From the NCBI RefSeq assembly GCF_900099775.1, contig NZ_FMTM01000003.1, positions 271,097 to 335,096 of the forward strand: a DNA stretch of 64,000 bases, in the 5' to 3' direction. The translations under genes and the position numbers were made by a program. Below are positions 52,089 through 60,223 of this stretch, one piece after another; positions within the stretch are counted from its first letter, which is position 1; each line of letters begins with the position of its first letter. The notes under the pieces were generated by a model. The model saw only the letters and a program-made list of their open reading frames with translations. It had not been told where the DNA came from and did not search any database. This DNA is from Rhizobium mongolense subsp. loessense (lineage in GTDB: Bacteria > Pseudomonadota > Alphaproteobacteria > Rhizobiales > Rhizobiaceae).

Positions 52089-52796
52089 ATGTCCTTCTGG
52101 GAAAAACTGTTGAATGCTGTTGGCAACGCTGCGGGTAACCTGCTCGCGGCGATGGTTGAGGCGATCCGCACGGTTTTCGAGGGTGATCCCGAGACCCGTC
52201 GCAAGGTCGCGTTCTCCGTCGCCATCATCGCGCTGTCCGCCAAGATGGCGAAGGCCGACGGGATCGTCAGCGAGAAGGAAGTCCGGGCTTTCCGCGACAT
52301 TTTCTTCTTTCCGCAGGACCAGGCGAAGAACGTTGCTCGCCTCTACAATCTCGCGCGCCAGGATGTCGCAGGTTACGAGGCCTATGCTGCGAAGCTTTCT
52401 TCACTTTGCGTCAGCTGCGCCGCCAATTGCGCTGTTCTGGAAGACGTCCTCGACGGCCTCTTCCACATCGCCAAGGCAGACGGGGCGGTCCATGAGAAGG
52501 AGATGAATTTCCTGCGTCATATCGGCCAGATCTTCGAAATGAGCGAAGAACGTTTCGAGCAGATCGCGGCGCGCCATGTTTCGATCGGCCGGGATCCTTA
52601 CAAGGTCCTCGGCGTTTCGCCTTCCGACGATTTCCCGACGATCCGCCGCCGCTATCACGGCCTTGTCAGCGAGAACCATCCCGACCGGCTGATTTCGCGC
52701 GGCGTGCCCAGGGAGTTCCACGCGATCGCCAACGAGCGCATGGCTGCCCTCAACGATGCCTATGCGACGATCGAGAAGGAACGCCGCGCCGCATGA
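52089..52796 (+). CDS. TerB-like/J-domain co-chaperone (DjlA type)
   Basis: This is a 235-residue protein. After an amphipathic start (SFWEKLLNAVGNAAGN), residues about 45-160 form a TerB-like helical domain with two acidic KADGIVSEKE/KADGAVHEKE motifs that are internal repeats. A C-terminal J domain (about 170-230) has DPYKVLGVSP and the essential HPD tripeptide in VSENHPDRLISRG. It would stimulate a DnaK partner at the membrane. ATG 52089 is preferred; an ATG at 52074 is possible. Its stop overlaps the amidase start by 4 nt (ATGA), so the two are coupled. Confidence 0.92.
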   Translation: MSFWEKLLNAVGNAAGNLLAAMVEAIRTVFEGDPETRRKVAFSVAIIALSAKMAKADGIVSEKEVRAFRDIFFFPQDQAKNVARLYNLARQDVAGYEAYAAKLSSLCVSCAANCAVLEDVLDGLFHIAKADGAVHEKEMNFLRHIGQIFEMSEERFEQIAARHVSIGRDPYKVLGVSPSDDFPTIRRRYHGLVSENHPDRLISRGVPREFHAIANERMAALNDAYATIEKERRAA

Positions 52797-53557
52797 CCTC
52801 GTTCGAGGCTGACTACCGCAAGGCTTGTTGCGTGCAGCCGTCGCCGAACCATGGCGAGCGGGCGGACGGGCGCAAACCGGATATGATCATCCTTCATTAC
52901 ACGGGCATGCCGACGCCGGAATCTGCGCTCGATTGGCTCTGTCGCGAGGAGAGCGAAGTCTCCTGCCACTATTTCGTGCACGAGAACGGCGATGTCGTTC
53001 AACTCGTTGCGGAGGCGCGTCGGGCGTGGCATGCCGGCAAGGGCAGCTGGCACGGCGAGGGGGATATCAACTCCCGATCCATCGGCATCGAAATCGCCAA
53101 TGCCGGGCATCCGGGCGGCCTGCCGGACTTCCCGAAAGAGCAGATTGCGGCGGTGATCGAATTGTGTCGTGATTGCGGCAAACGTTGGTCGATTGCACCC
53201 GAAAGGGTGCTTGCGCACTCGGACGTTGCGCCCATTCGCAAGGTCGATCCGGGCGAGAAATTTCCGTGGGCGGAGCTGCATCACGCAGGGGTAGGACACT
53301 GGGTCGATCCGGCGCCGATCACAGGCGGGCGCTTCTTCCAGCGGGGCGACTGCGGCCAACCGGTCGAAGCCCTGCAGTCGATGCTCTCGCTTTATGGTTA
53401 TGCTACGGAAATCACAGGTGAATTCTCCGAGAAAACGGCGGGCGACGTGGAGGCCTTCCAACGTCATTTCCGCCAGGAGCGCGTCGACGGCATTGCCGAC
53501 TTTTCGACGATCGACACGCTGCACCGGCTGCTCTCTGCGCTGCCGCGTTATTCATGA
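52793..53557 (+). CDS. N-acetylmuramoyl-L-alanine amidase, AmiD type, with peptidoglycan-binding domain
   Basis: This is a 254-residue amidase_2 enzyme that splits the MurNAc-L-Ala bond. Zinc ligands are visible in MIILHYTGMPTPES (His), and in PERVLAHSDVAPIRKVDPG (His and downstream Asp); SCHYFVHENGDVVQL and SIGIEIANAGH lie between. A PG_binding_1 domain (about 180-250) ends the protein (VEALQSMLSLYGYATEITGE). No signal peptide is seen, so it may be cytoplasmic and act in recycling, as AmpD does, or be exported another way. It is coupled to the J-domain gene and followed by a terminator-like hairpin. Confidence 0.92.
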   Translation: MTSFEADYRKACCVQPSPNHGERADGRKPDMIILHYTGMPTPESALDWLCREESEVSCHYFVHENGDVVQLVAEARRAWHAGKGSWHGEGDINSRSIGIEIANAGHPGGLPDFPKEQIAAVIELCRDCGKRWSIAPERVLAHSDVAPIRKVDPGEKFPWAELHHAGVGHWVDPAPITGGRFFQRGDCGQPVEALQSMLSLYGYATEITGEFSEKTAGDVEAFQRHFRQERVDGIADFSTIDTLHRLLSALPRYS

Positions 53558-53819
53558 CGTCTGTGTGACACTCAAGCAACGTTTTTTAGCAAACGACCTT
53601 GAATGCTGCACTGCCACATCATTTCCCTATTATCTCCTCATTGCGATGGTCTAACCCCGGTCGCTGAGCGGCGCTCGCGGCTGTTTTTGTGTGTAGCTGC
53701 GGGAGTCAAAATGAAACGATAAGAATTGCTGCGGAACGTTGCCATTCCTTGGCACGTGAAACCGGCGGACGGCGAGGCGCGCAGTCCGGTAATTCTTTGG
53801 GTCGGAGTAACTAGACTAC
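53558..53819 (+). ncRNA. possible small RNA region upstream of the SLT gene
   Basis: This 262-nt gap ends a possible transcript at 53688 with a hairpin followed by T5 (see terminator). Upstream are pyrimidine-rich stretches (CATTTCCCTATTATCTCCTC) and an AT-rich GTTTTTTAGC. The terminator lies 100 nt after the amidase stop, which is long for a simple 3-prime end, so a separate small RNA between about 53590 and 53690 is possible. No sequence family was recognised. Confidence 0.3.
53658..53688 (+). terminator. intrinsic terminator between amidase and SLT genes
   Basis: CGC-T-GAGC pairs with GCTC-GCG across a GGC loop (7 bp with a T bulge) and is followed by GCTGTTTTT. It ends either the J-domain/amidase message or a small RNA. 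Confidence 0.65.
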
Positions 53820-54383
53820 ATGAGACATATGATTATTGGTGCAGCGGCATGCGCAAGCCTGCTGCTGGCAGGGTACGGCTGCGCTTTTGCTGGCGATGCA
53901 GGTAATAAAAGCAATGACGGGAACGAGAAAACCCAGACGGTCCTTTTCAAGACCGTCGATCGCCAAAGCGGTTATGCAATGCCGGATTTCACAGCCAATA
54001 AGTATTCCGTTCTAATTGCTAAATACGCTGAGCAATATGACGTGCCTGTCGAGCTTGCCCACGCCGTCGTCCGTGTCGAGAGCAATTTCAACCCGAAGGC
54101 ACGCGGCAGCGCAGGCGAGATTGGCCTCATGCAGATCAAGCCGGCAACGGCGCGCATGATGGGCTATTCGGGAACGAAGAAGGGCCTCTTCGATCCGGAA
54201 ACGAACATCAAATATGGGATGAAGTATCTGGCGGCTGCCCACGAGCTCGGCGGCGGGCAAACCTGCAATACCATCCTCAAGTACAATGCCGGCCACGGCG
54301 CGCGGAAGATGAACCCGATCTCAAAGGCCTATTGCGGCAAAGTGCTCACTCTTATGTCAAGCGCGGCGCAAACCTCGATTTAA
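53820..54383 (+). CDS. secreted SLT-domain lytic transglycosylase
   Basis: This is a 187-residue enzyme. The signal peptide runs to about residue 24 (GCAFAGD). The SLT domain (about 65-180) has the catalytic Glu in LAHAVVRVESNFNPKARG, followed by EIGLMQIKPATARMMGYSG, DPETNIKYGMKYLAAAHELG and the YNAGHG motif that marks family 1 transglycosylases. Two late cysteines may form a disulfide. It is shorter than Slt70 and resembles the compact VirB1-like group. No type IV secretion genes are nearby, so a housekeeping wall role is likelier. Confidence 0.93.
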   Translation: MRHMIIGAAACASLLLAGYGCAFAGDAGNKSNDGNEKTQTVLFKTVDRQSGYAMPDFTANKYSVLIAKYAEQYDVPVELAHAVVRVESNFNPKARGSAGEIGLMQIKPATARMMGYSGTKKGLFDPETNIKYGMKYLAAAHELGGGQTCNTILKYNAGHGARKMNPISKAYCGKVLTLMSSAAQTSI

Positions 54384-54437
54384 GAATATGAATCGCGTCG
54401 GCCGCCGTGCTATCTGGACCTCGAAGCGAGGTGAGTT

Positions 54438-55613
54438 ATGGCGGCTGATTTCAAATATATCGTCGTCGGCCGCGGCATGATGGGCGCGGCGGCGGCGAAG
54501 CATCTGGCGAGACAGACGGACGGCGTTGCCGTGATCGGTCCAGACGAGCCGGAAAATCGCAAGGCGCATCAGGGTGTTTTCGCCAGCCATTACGACGAGG
54601 GCCGCATCACCCGGACCGTCGATCCGGATCGCGACTGGGCCTTGCTCGCCAATCGGTCTATCGCCCGATATGCTGAGATTGAAGCAGAAAGCGGCATCAC
54701 ATTCTACACCGAAGCGGGTTGCGTCTTCGTAGCGCCGGCGCAGAGCGACTATATCGTCAACACGGCAAAAGCTGCTGCATCGCTTGGTGTGGAAACGAGG
54801 CTGCTCGACGAGGCGAGCCTCAAAGCGGCGTTTCCTTTCTTCGCCCTGCCGGACGGCTGCGAGAGCGTATTCCAGGTAAAGGGCGCCGGCCATATCAGTC
54901 CGCGCAAACTGGTCAAGGCGCAGTCGATCATTGCGGAAAAGGCGGGTGCAACAGTCGTTCGCGACTATGTGACGGCGATCCGCGAGGCGGGCGGGGTTGC
55001 TGCTGTCGAGACCTCGGGCGGCAAGGTGTACTCGGCGGAAAAAGTGCTGCTTGCGGCTGGCGGTTTTTCCATTGGCGAGAATCTGTTGCCGCAATCGGTT
55101 GATATATCGGTTCATGGGCGGACGGTCACAATGTTCGAGGTGAACGAGGCGCAGGCCGCAGAGTTTGCCGTCATGCCGTCGCTGATTGTCGAAGCGCCGG
55201 AGACCGACATCTATCTGCTGCCTCCGATCCGTTATCCTGACGGGAAATACTATCTGAAGATCGGCGGCGATCCCGATGACTACCGCCTTAAGACCGAAAA
55301 GGATTTGCGTGCATGGTTCCGAACCGACGGCCGGCCGGCGGTGCGCGACCATCTCATCGCGATTGTCCGCCGTCTTGTTCCGGATCTGCGGCCGCTTTCC
55401 GTTTCGACGGCGGCCTGCGCCGTCTCGCATACGAAGAGCCGTTATCCGATGGTCGGCTACACTTCGTCTCCACGGCTTGCGGTGCTAACCGGCTGCGCGG
55501 GCACTTCGGCGAAGAGTTCGGACGAAATCGGCCGTCTCGGGGCAGAGCTGTTGTTTAAGGGTGAAATCGGGGATCAGGGCTACGCTACGGATTTCAAACC
55601 TTCTTTCCGGTAA
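54438..55613 (+). CDS. FAD-dependent oxidoreductase, DAO/sarcosine-oxidase family
   Basis: This is a 391-residue flavoprotein. The FAD-binding GxGxxG motif is in YIVVGRGMMGAAAAKHLAR at 7-25. The early SHYDEGRITRTVD segment, with its conserved basic residues, recalls MSOX/N-methyltryptophan oxidase. VLLAAGGFSIGENLLP and a late AVLTGCAGTSAKSSDEIGR are typical of the second FAD contact. The family oxidises secondary or tertiary amino acids such as sarcosine; the substrate here is unknown. The gene is single, lying between the SLT gene and RNase P RNA. Confidence 0.87.
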   Translation: MAADFKYIVVGRGMMGAAAAKHLARQTDGVAVIGPDEPENRKAHQGVFASHYDEGRITRTVDPDRDWALLANRSIARYAEIEAESGITFYTEAGCVFVAPAQSDYIVNTAKAAASLGVETRLLDEASLKAAFPFFALPDGCESVFQVKGAGHISPRKLVKAQSIIAEKAGATVVRDYVTAIREAGGVAAVETSGGKVYSAEKVLLAAGGFSIGENLLPQSVDISVHGRTVTMFEVNEAQAAEFAVMPSLIVEAPETDIYLLPPIRYPDGKYYLKIGGDPDDYRLKTEKDLRAWFRTDGRPAVRDHLIAIVRRLVPDLRPLSVSTAACAVSHTKSRYPMVGYTSSPRLAVLTGCAGTSAKSSDEIGRLGAELLFKGEIGDQGYATDFKPSFR

Positions 55614-55667
55614 TGGCATCCGTACATTTCCAGTGGCAATTGGCGGCACTCTCGGCTATTTGAGCCC

Positions 55668-56065
55668 TGCCAGTTGGCCGGGCAGCCGCGCTTTACCAAT
55701 GCCGAAAGGCGGTAAGGTGAGGAAAGTCCGGGCTCCACGGAAATACGGTGCCGGATAACGTCCGGCGAGGGCGACCTCAGGGAAAGTGCCACAGAAAGCA
55801 AACCGCCTGCGCTTGCGCAGGTAAGGGTGAAAGGGTGGGGTAAGAGCCCACCGCGTCTCCGGCAACGGCGACGGCACGGTAAACCCCACCGGGAGCAAGA
55901 CCGAATAGGGATGACGTGGCGGGCGAAAGCCCGCCGGCCGGTTTCCAGGTCAGTCATCCGGGTGGGTTGCGTGAGGCAGCGTGCAAACGCTGTCCCAGAG
56001 GAATGGCTGCCACGTTCCGGTTTCGGCCGGAGCCATACAGAACCCGGCTTACAGGCCAACTGGCG
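55668..56065 (+). ncRNA. rnpB: RNase P RNA, class A
   Basis: The RNA subunit of RNase P, which trims tRNA 5-prime ends. The ends form a perfect P1 helix, GCCAGTTGGCC (55669-55679) with GGCCAACTGGC (56054-56064). The universally conserved core is present: GGTGAGGAAAGTCCGGGCTC near 55716, the GGTAAGGGTGAAAGG region, and the 3-prime AGAACCCGGCTTACAGGCC near 56038 that pairs with it. Several GC hairpins between fit class A. Length (about 398 nt) suits alphaproteobacteria. It precedes the dcw cluster by about 400 nt. Confidence 0.96.
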
Positions 56066-56215
56066 ATTAACCTCTGCGGCGTCGGATTTCGGGGGGCGAT
56101 CCGTAATCCTCTGATTGTTCGCGATTTTTGCGAAAATTGCGCATGGGCCGTCGTGCGGATTTCTTTTTCTCATCGATGCTTTCTGGGGCGAGCGGAAGTG
56201 TCGATCCTAACCCTT

Positions 56216-56308
56216 TGTTAAACTTAACAGCTTATAAATTTTCGATACTGCGCTCATCGCGAGACGGGCGTTTCCCATTGACGCCCATATGGTCCCATGG
56301 TATCCCAT
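56216..56308 (+). promoter_or_regulatory. mraZ promoter region with four MraZ boxes
   Basis: CCCAT occurs at 56274, 56284, 56294 and 56304, exactly 10 bp apart (on the other strand, ATGGG). MraZ is known to bind TGGG direct repeats spaced this way in front of its own gene. A palindrome TGTTAA-AC-TTAACA (56216-56229) and an AT-rich stretch lie just before and probably hold the promoter. The rest of the 400-nt gap between rnpB and mraZ (56066-56471) shows no gene. Confidence 0.75.
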
Positions 56309-56471
56309 AAATGCACTGCACGAGGGCAATCAAACGCCCATCAATCGCAAAGCCAAGGCGTCGTCCTTTCCGGAGGCGCCGGGTGGATTTTCGTTCATCC
56401 GGCTGGCGAAGCTGTGTCTGAATTTGAGGGCTTCGGGCATCTGAATTCTGCTCGGGCTCTTTCGGGAACGG

Positions 56472-56924
56472 ATGTTTCGTGTCATGAGCCGCTTCCTTTC
56501 GAATGCGACCAACCGGATCGATTCCAAGGGCAGGGTTTCCGTGCCTGCGGCCTTTCGCTCCGTTCTGGCGCAGCGCAACGTCCAGGAGCTCTATTGCTTT
56601 CAGGACTTTGTGTTTCCGGCGATCAGCGTCGGCGGCCCGGACCTTCTCGAAAGGTTCGAGCGGCAGATCGCTGCGGAGGATCCGTTTTCGCCGGATGCGA
56701 ACGAGATGTCGCTTCTTATCCATGGGGGCGGGGTCTTCATGAAGCTCGACGCCGAGGGGCGGCTGATGGTCACGGATTTCATCCGCGACTTTACCGGTAT
56801 CTCGGACGAGGTGGCCTTCGTCGGTCGGGCGGATCATTTTCAGCTGTGGCAGCCGCAGGCATTCCAGGCGGCGCAGATACAGGCACGAGGGGAGCGCAGG
56901 CTGGCGGGCAGGCGTTCCGGATAG
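56472..56924 (+). CDS. mraZ: transcriptional regulator MraZ
   Basis: This is a 150-residue DNA-binding regulator of the division/cell-wall cluster. It has two SpoVT-AbrB-like halves with DxxGR signatures: [19 protein letters not shown] at about 14-32 and [19 protein letters not shown] near 95-113. ATG 56472 is chosen because GGGAA lies 8 nt upstream; ATG 56484 is possible. It is first in the operon and 14 nt before rsmH. Four CCCAT boxes upstream are the likely autoregulatory operator. An open frame of the downstream gene runs across it in another phase, but the mraZ frame carries the family motifs. Confidence 0.95.
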   Translation: MFRVMSRFLSNATNRIDSKGRVSVPAAFRSVLAQRNVQELYCFQDFVFPAISVGGPDLLERFERQIAAEDPFSPDANEMSLLIHGGGVFMKLDAEGRLMVTDFIRDFTGISDEVAFVGRADHFQLWQPQAFQAAQIQARGERRLAGRRSG

Positions 56925-56938
56925 AACGAGGGTACGGA

Positions 56939-57964
56939 ATGGCGGCGAATCCTGGCGGAGGTTCAACTGATGCCGGTGGCGGACCGGTTCGCCACATTCC
57001 GGTTCTTCTTGCCGAAGTGCTTTCGGCACTTCAGCCGGCCTACGGCAAAATCATTCTCGATGGAACCTTTGGTGCTGGCGGCTACACATCGGCCATTCTC
57101 GACGCCGGCGCCGATGTGATTGCGCTGGATCGGGATCCGACGGCAATTGCGGCCGGCCAGGATTTGGTCGCAGCCTCTGGCGGCCGCCTCAAGCTCTCCC
57201 ATTCGCAGTTTTCCAGCCTGGCCGATCATGCGCCTGAGAGTGGACTCGACGGCGTCGTGCTCGACATCGGTGTTTCCTCGATGCAGATCGATGAGGCTGA
57301 GCGCGGTTTCTCCTTCCAGAAGAACGGGCCGCTGGACATGCGCATGTCTGCTTCCGGTGTTTCTGCCGCCGACGTCGTCAATCGTGCAAAGGTCGCCGAA
57401 CTCATCCGCATCTTCCACTTCCTGGGCGAAGAAGATCAGGCGCCGCGTATCGCGCATGCCATCGAAAAGCGCCGGGCCGAAAAGCCGTTCGAAACGACGC
57501 GTGATCTCGCCGGGCTCATCGAGGTCGTGACGCCGCGCAAGATGAAGGACAAGATCCATCCGGCGACCCGCGTTTTCCAGGCGCTTCGCATCTTCGTTAA
57601 TGACGAGCTTGGCGAACTCGGGCAGGCGCTCTTTGCCGCCGAGCGCGTCTTGAGGCCCGGCGGTCGTCTCGTGGTCGTCACCTTCCATTCGCTGGAAGAC
57701 CGTATCGTCAAGAAATTCTTCTCCGACCGCGCCGGCAAAGCTTCAGGCTCGCGCCATCTGCCGATCGCCCATGAGCGCGCGGCGACCTTCGAACCAATCG
57801 GTAGATCCATGATTGCTGCAGGTAAGGCTGAAGCCGAGGCCAATCCGCGGGCGCGTTCCGCCAAGCTGCGGGCCGGCATGCGTACCAATGCGCCGGCCGA
57901 ATCTGCGGATATGTCGATCTTCGGATTGCCTAGTCTTGCCAGCCTCGGAAAGCTTGGAGGTTGA
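56939..57964 (+). CDS. rsmH: 16S rRNA (cytosine1402-N4)-methyltransferase
   Basis: This is a 341-residue SAM-dependent methyltransferase that modifies C1402 of 16S rRNA. Motifs are [15 protein letters not shown] near the start, the SAM site [44 protein letters not shown] and [40 protein letters not shown] forms the late block. ATG 56939 lies 14 nt after mraZ, and the longer open frame upstream is mraZ sequence in another phase. Its stop is 1 nt before ftsL, so the operon is tightly packed. Confidence 0.96.
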   Translation: MAANPGGGSTDAGGGPVRHIPVLLAEVLSALQPAYGKIILDGTFGAGGYTSAILDAGADVIALDRDPTAIAAGQDLVAASGGRLKLSHSQFSSLADHAPESGLDGVVLDIGVSSMQIDEAERGFSFQKNGPLDMRMSASGVSAADVVNRAKVAELIRIFHFLGEEDQAPRIAHAIEKRRAEKPFETTRDLAGLIEVVTPRKMKDKIHPATRVFQALRIFVNDELGELGQALFAAERVLRPGGRLVVVTFHSLEDRIVKKFFSDRAGKASGSRHLPIAHERAATFEPIGRSMIAAGKAEAEANPRARSAKLRAGMRTNAPAESADMSIFGLPSLASLGKLGG

Positions 57965-57965
57965 T

Positions 57966-58406
57966 ATGCTGAGAACATTGGACTTTGTGCTCATTGGCGT
58001 CATGACGGCAGCGGCCACCGTGACCTATACAATCAAGCACCGAGCAGAACTGAAGCTCGAAGAGGTTCATCGCCTCGAAGCCGAGATCAAGCTCGAAAAG
58101 GATACGATCGATCTGCTCAAGGCCGACTGGGCGCTGCAATCGCAGCCGAACCGGCTGGAGCGTCTGGTGAACACCTATAATGGCGAACTGAAGTTGCAGC
58201 CGACGGACTCCACCGCGCTCGTCCATATGCGCGAATTGCCGATGTTGAAATCGCAGGTCCCGGTTCCGGAAATCACCGAGGCGAAGAACGGCCAGAAGCC
58301 TGGTGCAAGCGCAGGTACGGCCGTTGCTGCCAAGGCGCAGCCGGTTCCCACTCCGGCGCCGCGGGCGGAAGAAGAGGATCTGATGTCAACGGGATCTGTG
58401 GAGTAG
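57966..58406 (+). CDS. ftsL: cell-division protein FtsL
   Basis: This is a 146-residue single-pass inner-membrane protein of the divisome. A helix at about 5-22 (LDFVLIGVMTAAATVTYT) is followed by a charged periplasmic coiled coil (ELKLEEVHRLEAEIKLEKDT) and the FtsL-type pattern LLKADWALQSQPNRLERLV. A low-complexity Pro/Ala tail ends it. It should form a complex with FtsB and FtsQ and activate FtsWI. Sequence identity is low across the family; position between rsmH and ftsI makes the call firm. Start ATG 57966 is 1 nt after the rsmH stop. Confidence 0.92.
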   Translation: MLRTLDFVLIGVMTAAATVTYTIKHRAELKLEEVHRLEAEIKLEKDTIDLLKADWALQSQPNRLERLVNTYNGELKLQPTDSTALVHMRELPMLKSQVPVPEITEAKNGQKPGASAGTAVAAKAQPVPTPAPRAEEEDLMSTGSVE

Positions 58407-58408
58407 CC

Positions 58409-60160
58409 ATGTCGTTTCTCTCTCGCATCATGGTCCTCAAGAGCCAGGCGCATTTCTCCTCCGGCGTCTATAACCGCTTCGGTGGCCCGTCGGGCAGCTT
58501 GCCGCTTGAGGGTTCGCGCAAGAAGAAGTCCGGTCAGGCCAAAAGCCGGGTCGGTCTGCTGATCCTCGGGTTCACAGCGCTTTACGGCGTCATCGGTGGC
58601 CGCCTGGTCGAATATGGGATGAAGGATCCGGAAGTCGTTTCCAGCATCCTGCCACCGGACCGCCTGATGGCGTCGCGGCCCGACATCCTCGATCGCAACG
58701 GCGAAGTGCTGGCGACCGACATCCGCACGGTTTCCCTCTTTGCCGAACCGAACAAGATCGTCGATGCCGATGAGGCGATCGAGAAGCTTGCGACTGTCCT
58801 GCCCGATCTCGATGTGAAGGGCACTTACAAGAAGCTCTCGGTCAAGAGTTCGCATTTCGCGTGGCTCCGCCGCCAGCTGACCCCGAAGCAGCAGAGCCAG
58901 ATTCTGGCGCTCGGCATTCCCGGTATCGGTTTTCGTCCGGAAAAGCGCCGCTTCTACCCGGGTGGTCCAACCGCCTCGCATATTCTCGGTTATGTGAATA
59001 TCGACAACCGCGGCGTCGCGGGCATGGAAAAATACATCGACGACCAGGGCCTTGCCGACCTGGCATCGGTAGGAATGACCAGCGATCAGCCGCTCGAGCC
59101 GGTCAAGCTCTCGATCGACCTGCGCGTCCAGAACATCGTGCGCGACGTCGTGATAAACGCGGTCACCAACTACGAAGCCAAGGGCGCGGGCGCGGTCGTC
59201 CTTGATATTCATACCGGCGAAGTGCTCGGCATGGCCTCAGCGCCGGACTTCGACCCCAACAATCCGGAAGAAGGCGCCAAGGAAGGCTGGCTGAACCGCA
59301 TGTCGAACGGCACGTTCGAAATGGGCTCGACCTTCAAGACCTTCAGTACGGCCATGGCGCTCGACAGCGGCAAGGTCAGCATTAACGACAGCTTCGATGC
59401 TAGCCGTCCCATCCGCATCGGCGGTTTTACGATCAACGACTTCCACGGTCAGCGCCGCTGGCTGACAGTGCCGGAAATCTTTGAATACTCGTCGAACATC
59501 GGCACCGCGAAGATGATCGATATCGTCGGCATGGACCTGCAGAAGGACTATCTGACGCGCTTTGGGCTGCTGACGAAGATGCGGACGGAGCTGCCCGAAG
59601 TGAAGATGCCGAGCCAGCCGAAGGTTTGGAAGAAGATCAACTCGATCACGATCTCGTTCGGCCATGGCGTCTCGACGACACCCCTGCAGACGGCCGTTGC
59701 CGGCGCAGCCCTCGTCAATGGCGGTAAGCTCATCGAGCCGACCTTCCTGCCGCGCACCCGGGACCAGGCAGACGAGACGGCCGAGGTCGTCGTCAAGAAG
59801 AGCACCAGCGACGAAATCCGCTACCTGTTCAAGCTGAACGGCCTCAAAGGTTCGGGACGCAACGCCGACGTGCCGGGCTTCAACGTTGGCGGCAAGACGG
59901 GCACGGCCGACAAGGTCGTCAACGGCCGCTACGCGAATGATTTGAATTTCAACGCTTTCATCGCGGCGTTCCCGATCGATAATCCCCAATATGTCGTGCT
60001 GACCTTCTGCGACGAGCCACATAACGGCGAAAAGGGCCAGAACATCGCTGCCTACACGGCTGCGCCGATGGTCAAGAACATCATCCGCCGTGCCGCACCC
60101 ATCCTCGGTATCGAACCGCAATTTGGCCAAGACGGATCGGCCTTGCTGGTGTCTTATTGA
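58409..60160 (+). CDS. ftsI: septum-forming transpeptidase FtsI (PBP3)
   Basis: This is a 583-residue class B penicillin-binding protein that cross-links septal peptidoglycan. A membrane helix lies near residues 46-64 (SRVGLLILGFTALYGVIGGR), then the pedestal domain with RPDILDRNGEVLATDI. In the transpeptidase domain, the SxxK serine is S307 in GSTFKTFS, SSN is at 361-363 in YSSNIGTAKM, and KTG is at about 496 in GGKTGTADKV. Length and motifs fit alphaproteobacterial FtsI. It starts 2 nt after ftsL and is followed by murE. Confidence 0.96.
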   Translation: MSFLSRIMVLKSQAHFSSGVYNRFGGPSGSLPLEGSRKKKSGQAKSRVGLLILGFTALYGVIGGRLVEYGMKDPEVVSSILPPDRLMASRPDILDRNGEVLATDIRTVSLFAEPNKIVDADEAIEKLATVLPDLDVKGTYKKLSVKSSHFAWLRRQLTPKQQSQILALGIPGIGFRPEKRRFYPGGPTASHILGYVNIDNRGVAGMEKYIDDQGLADLASVGMTSDQPLEPVKLSIDLRVQNIVRDVVINAVTNYEAKGAGAVVLDIHTGEVLGMASAPDFDPNNPEEGAKEGWLNRMSNGTFEMGSTFKTFSTAMALDSGKVSINDSFDASRPIRIGGFTINDFHGQRRWLTVPEIFEYSSNIGTAKMIDIVGMDLQKDYLTRFGLLTKMRTELPEVKMPSQPKVWKKINSITISFGHGVSTTPLQTAVAGAALVNGGKLIEPTFLPRTRDQADETAEVVVKKSTSDEIRYLFKLNGLKGSGRNADVPGFNVGGKTGTADKVVNGRYANDLNFNAFIAAFPIDNPQYVVLTFCDEPHNGEKGQNIAAYTAAPMVKNIIRRAAPILGIEPQFGQDGSALLVSY

Positions 60161-60223
60161 GTGTGAATGAATATCAGCGCCGATTCGCGTGGGGTGGGCG
60201 GCGTGAGAGAGAAAAGACATTCG

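Noticed and set aside
53751..53775. possible sigma-54 promoter (TGGCACG) upstream of the SLT gene
   Set aside because: The -12 element TTGC is missing at the required spacing.
56297..56938. in-frame extension of rsmH covering all of mraZ (555 codons in total)
   Set aside because: mraZ motifs are in another phase, rsmH family members start near 56939, and the extension product is low in recognisable sequence. A long open frame here is a GC effect.
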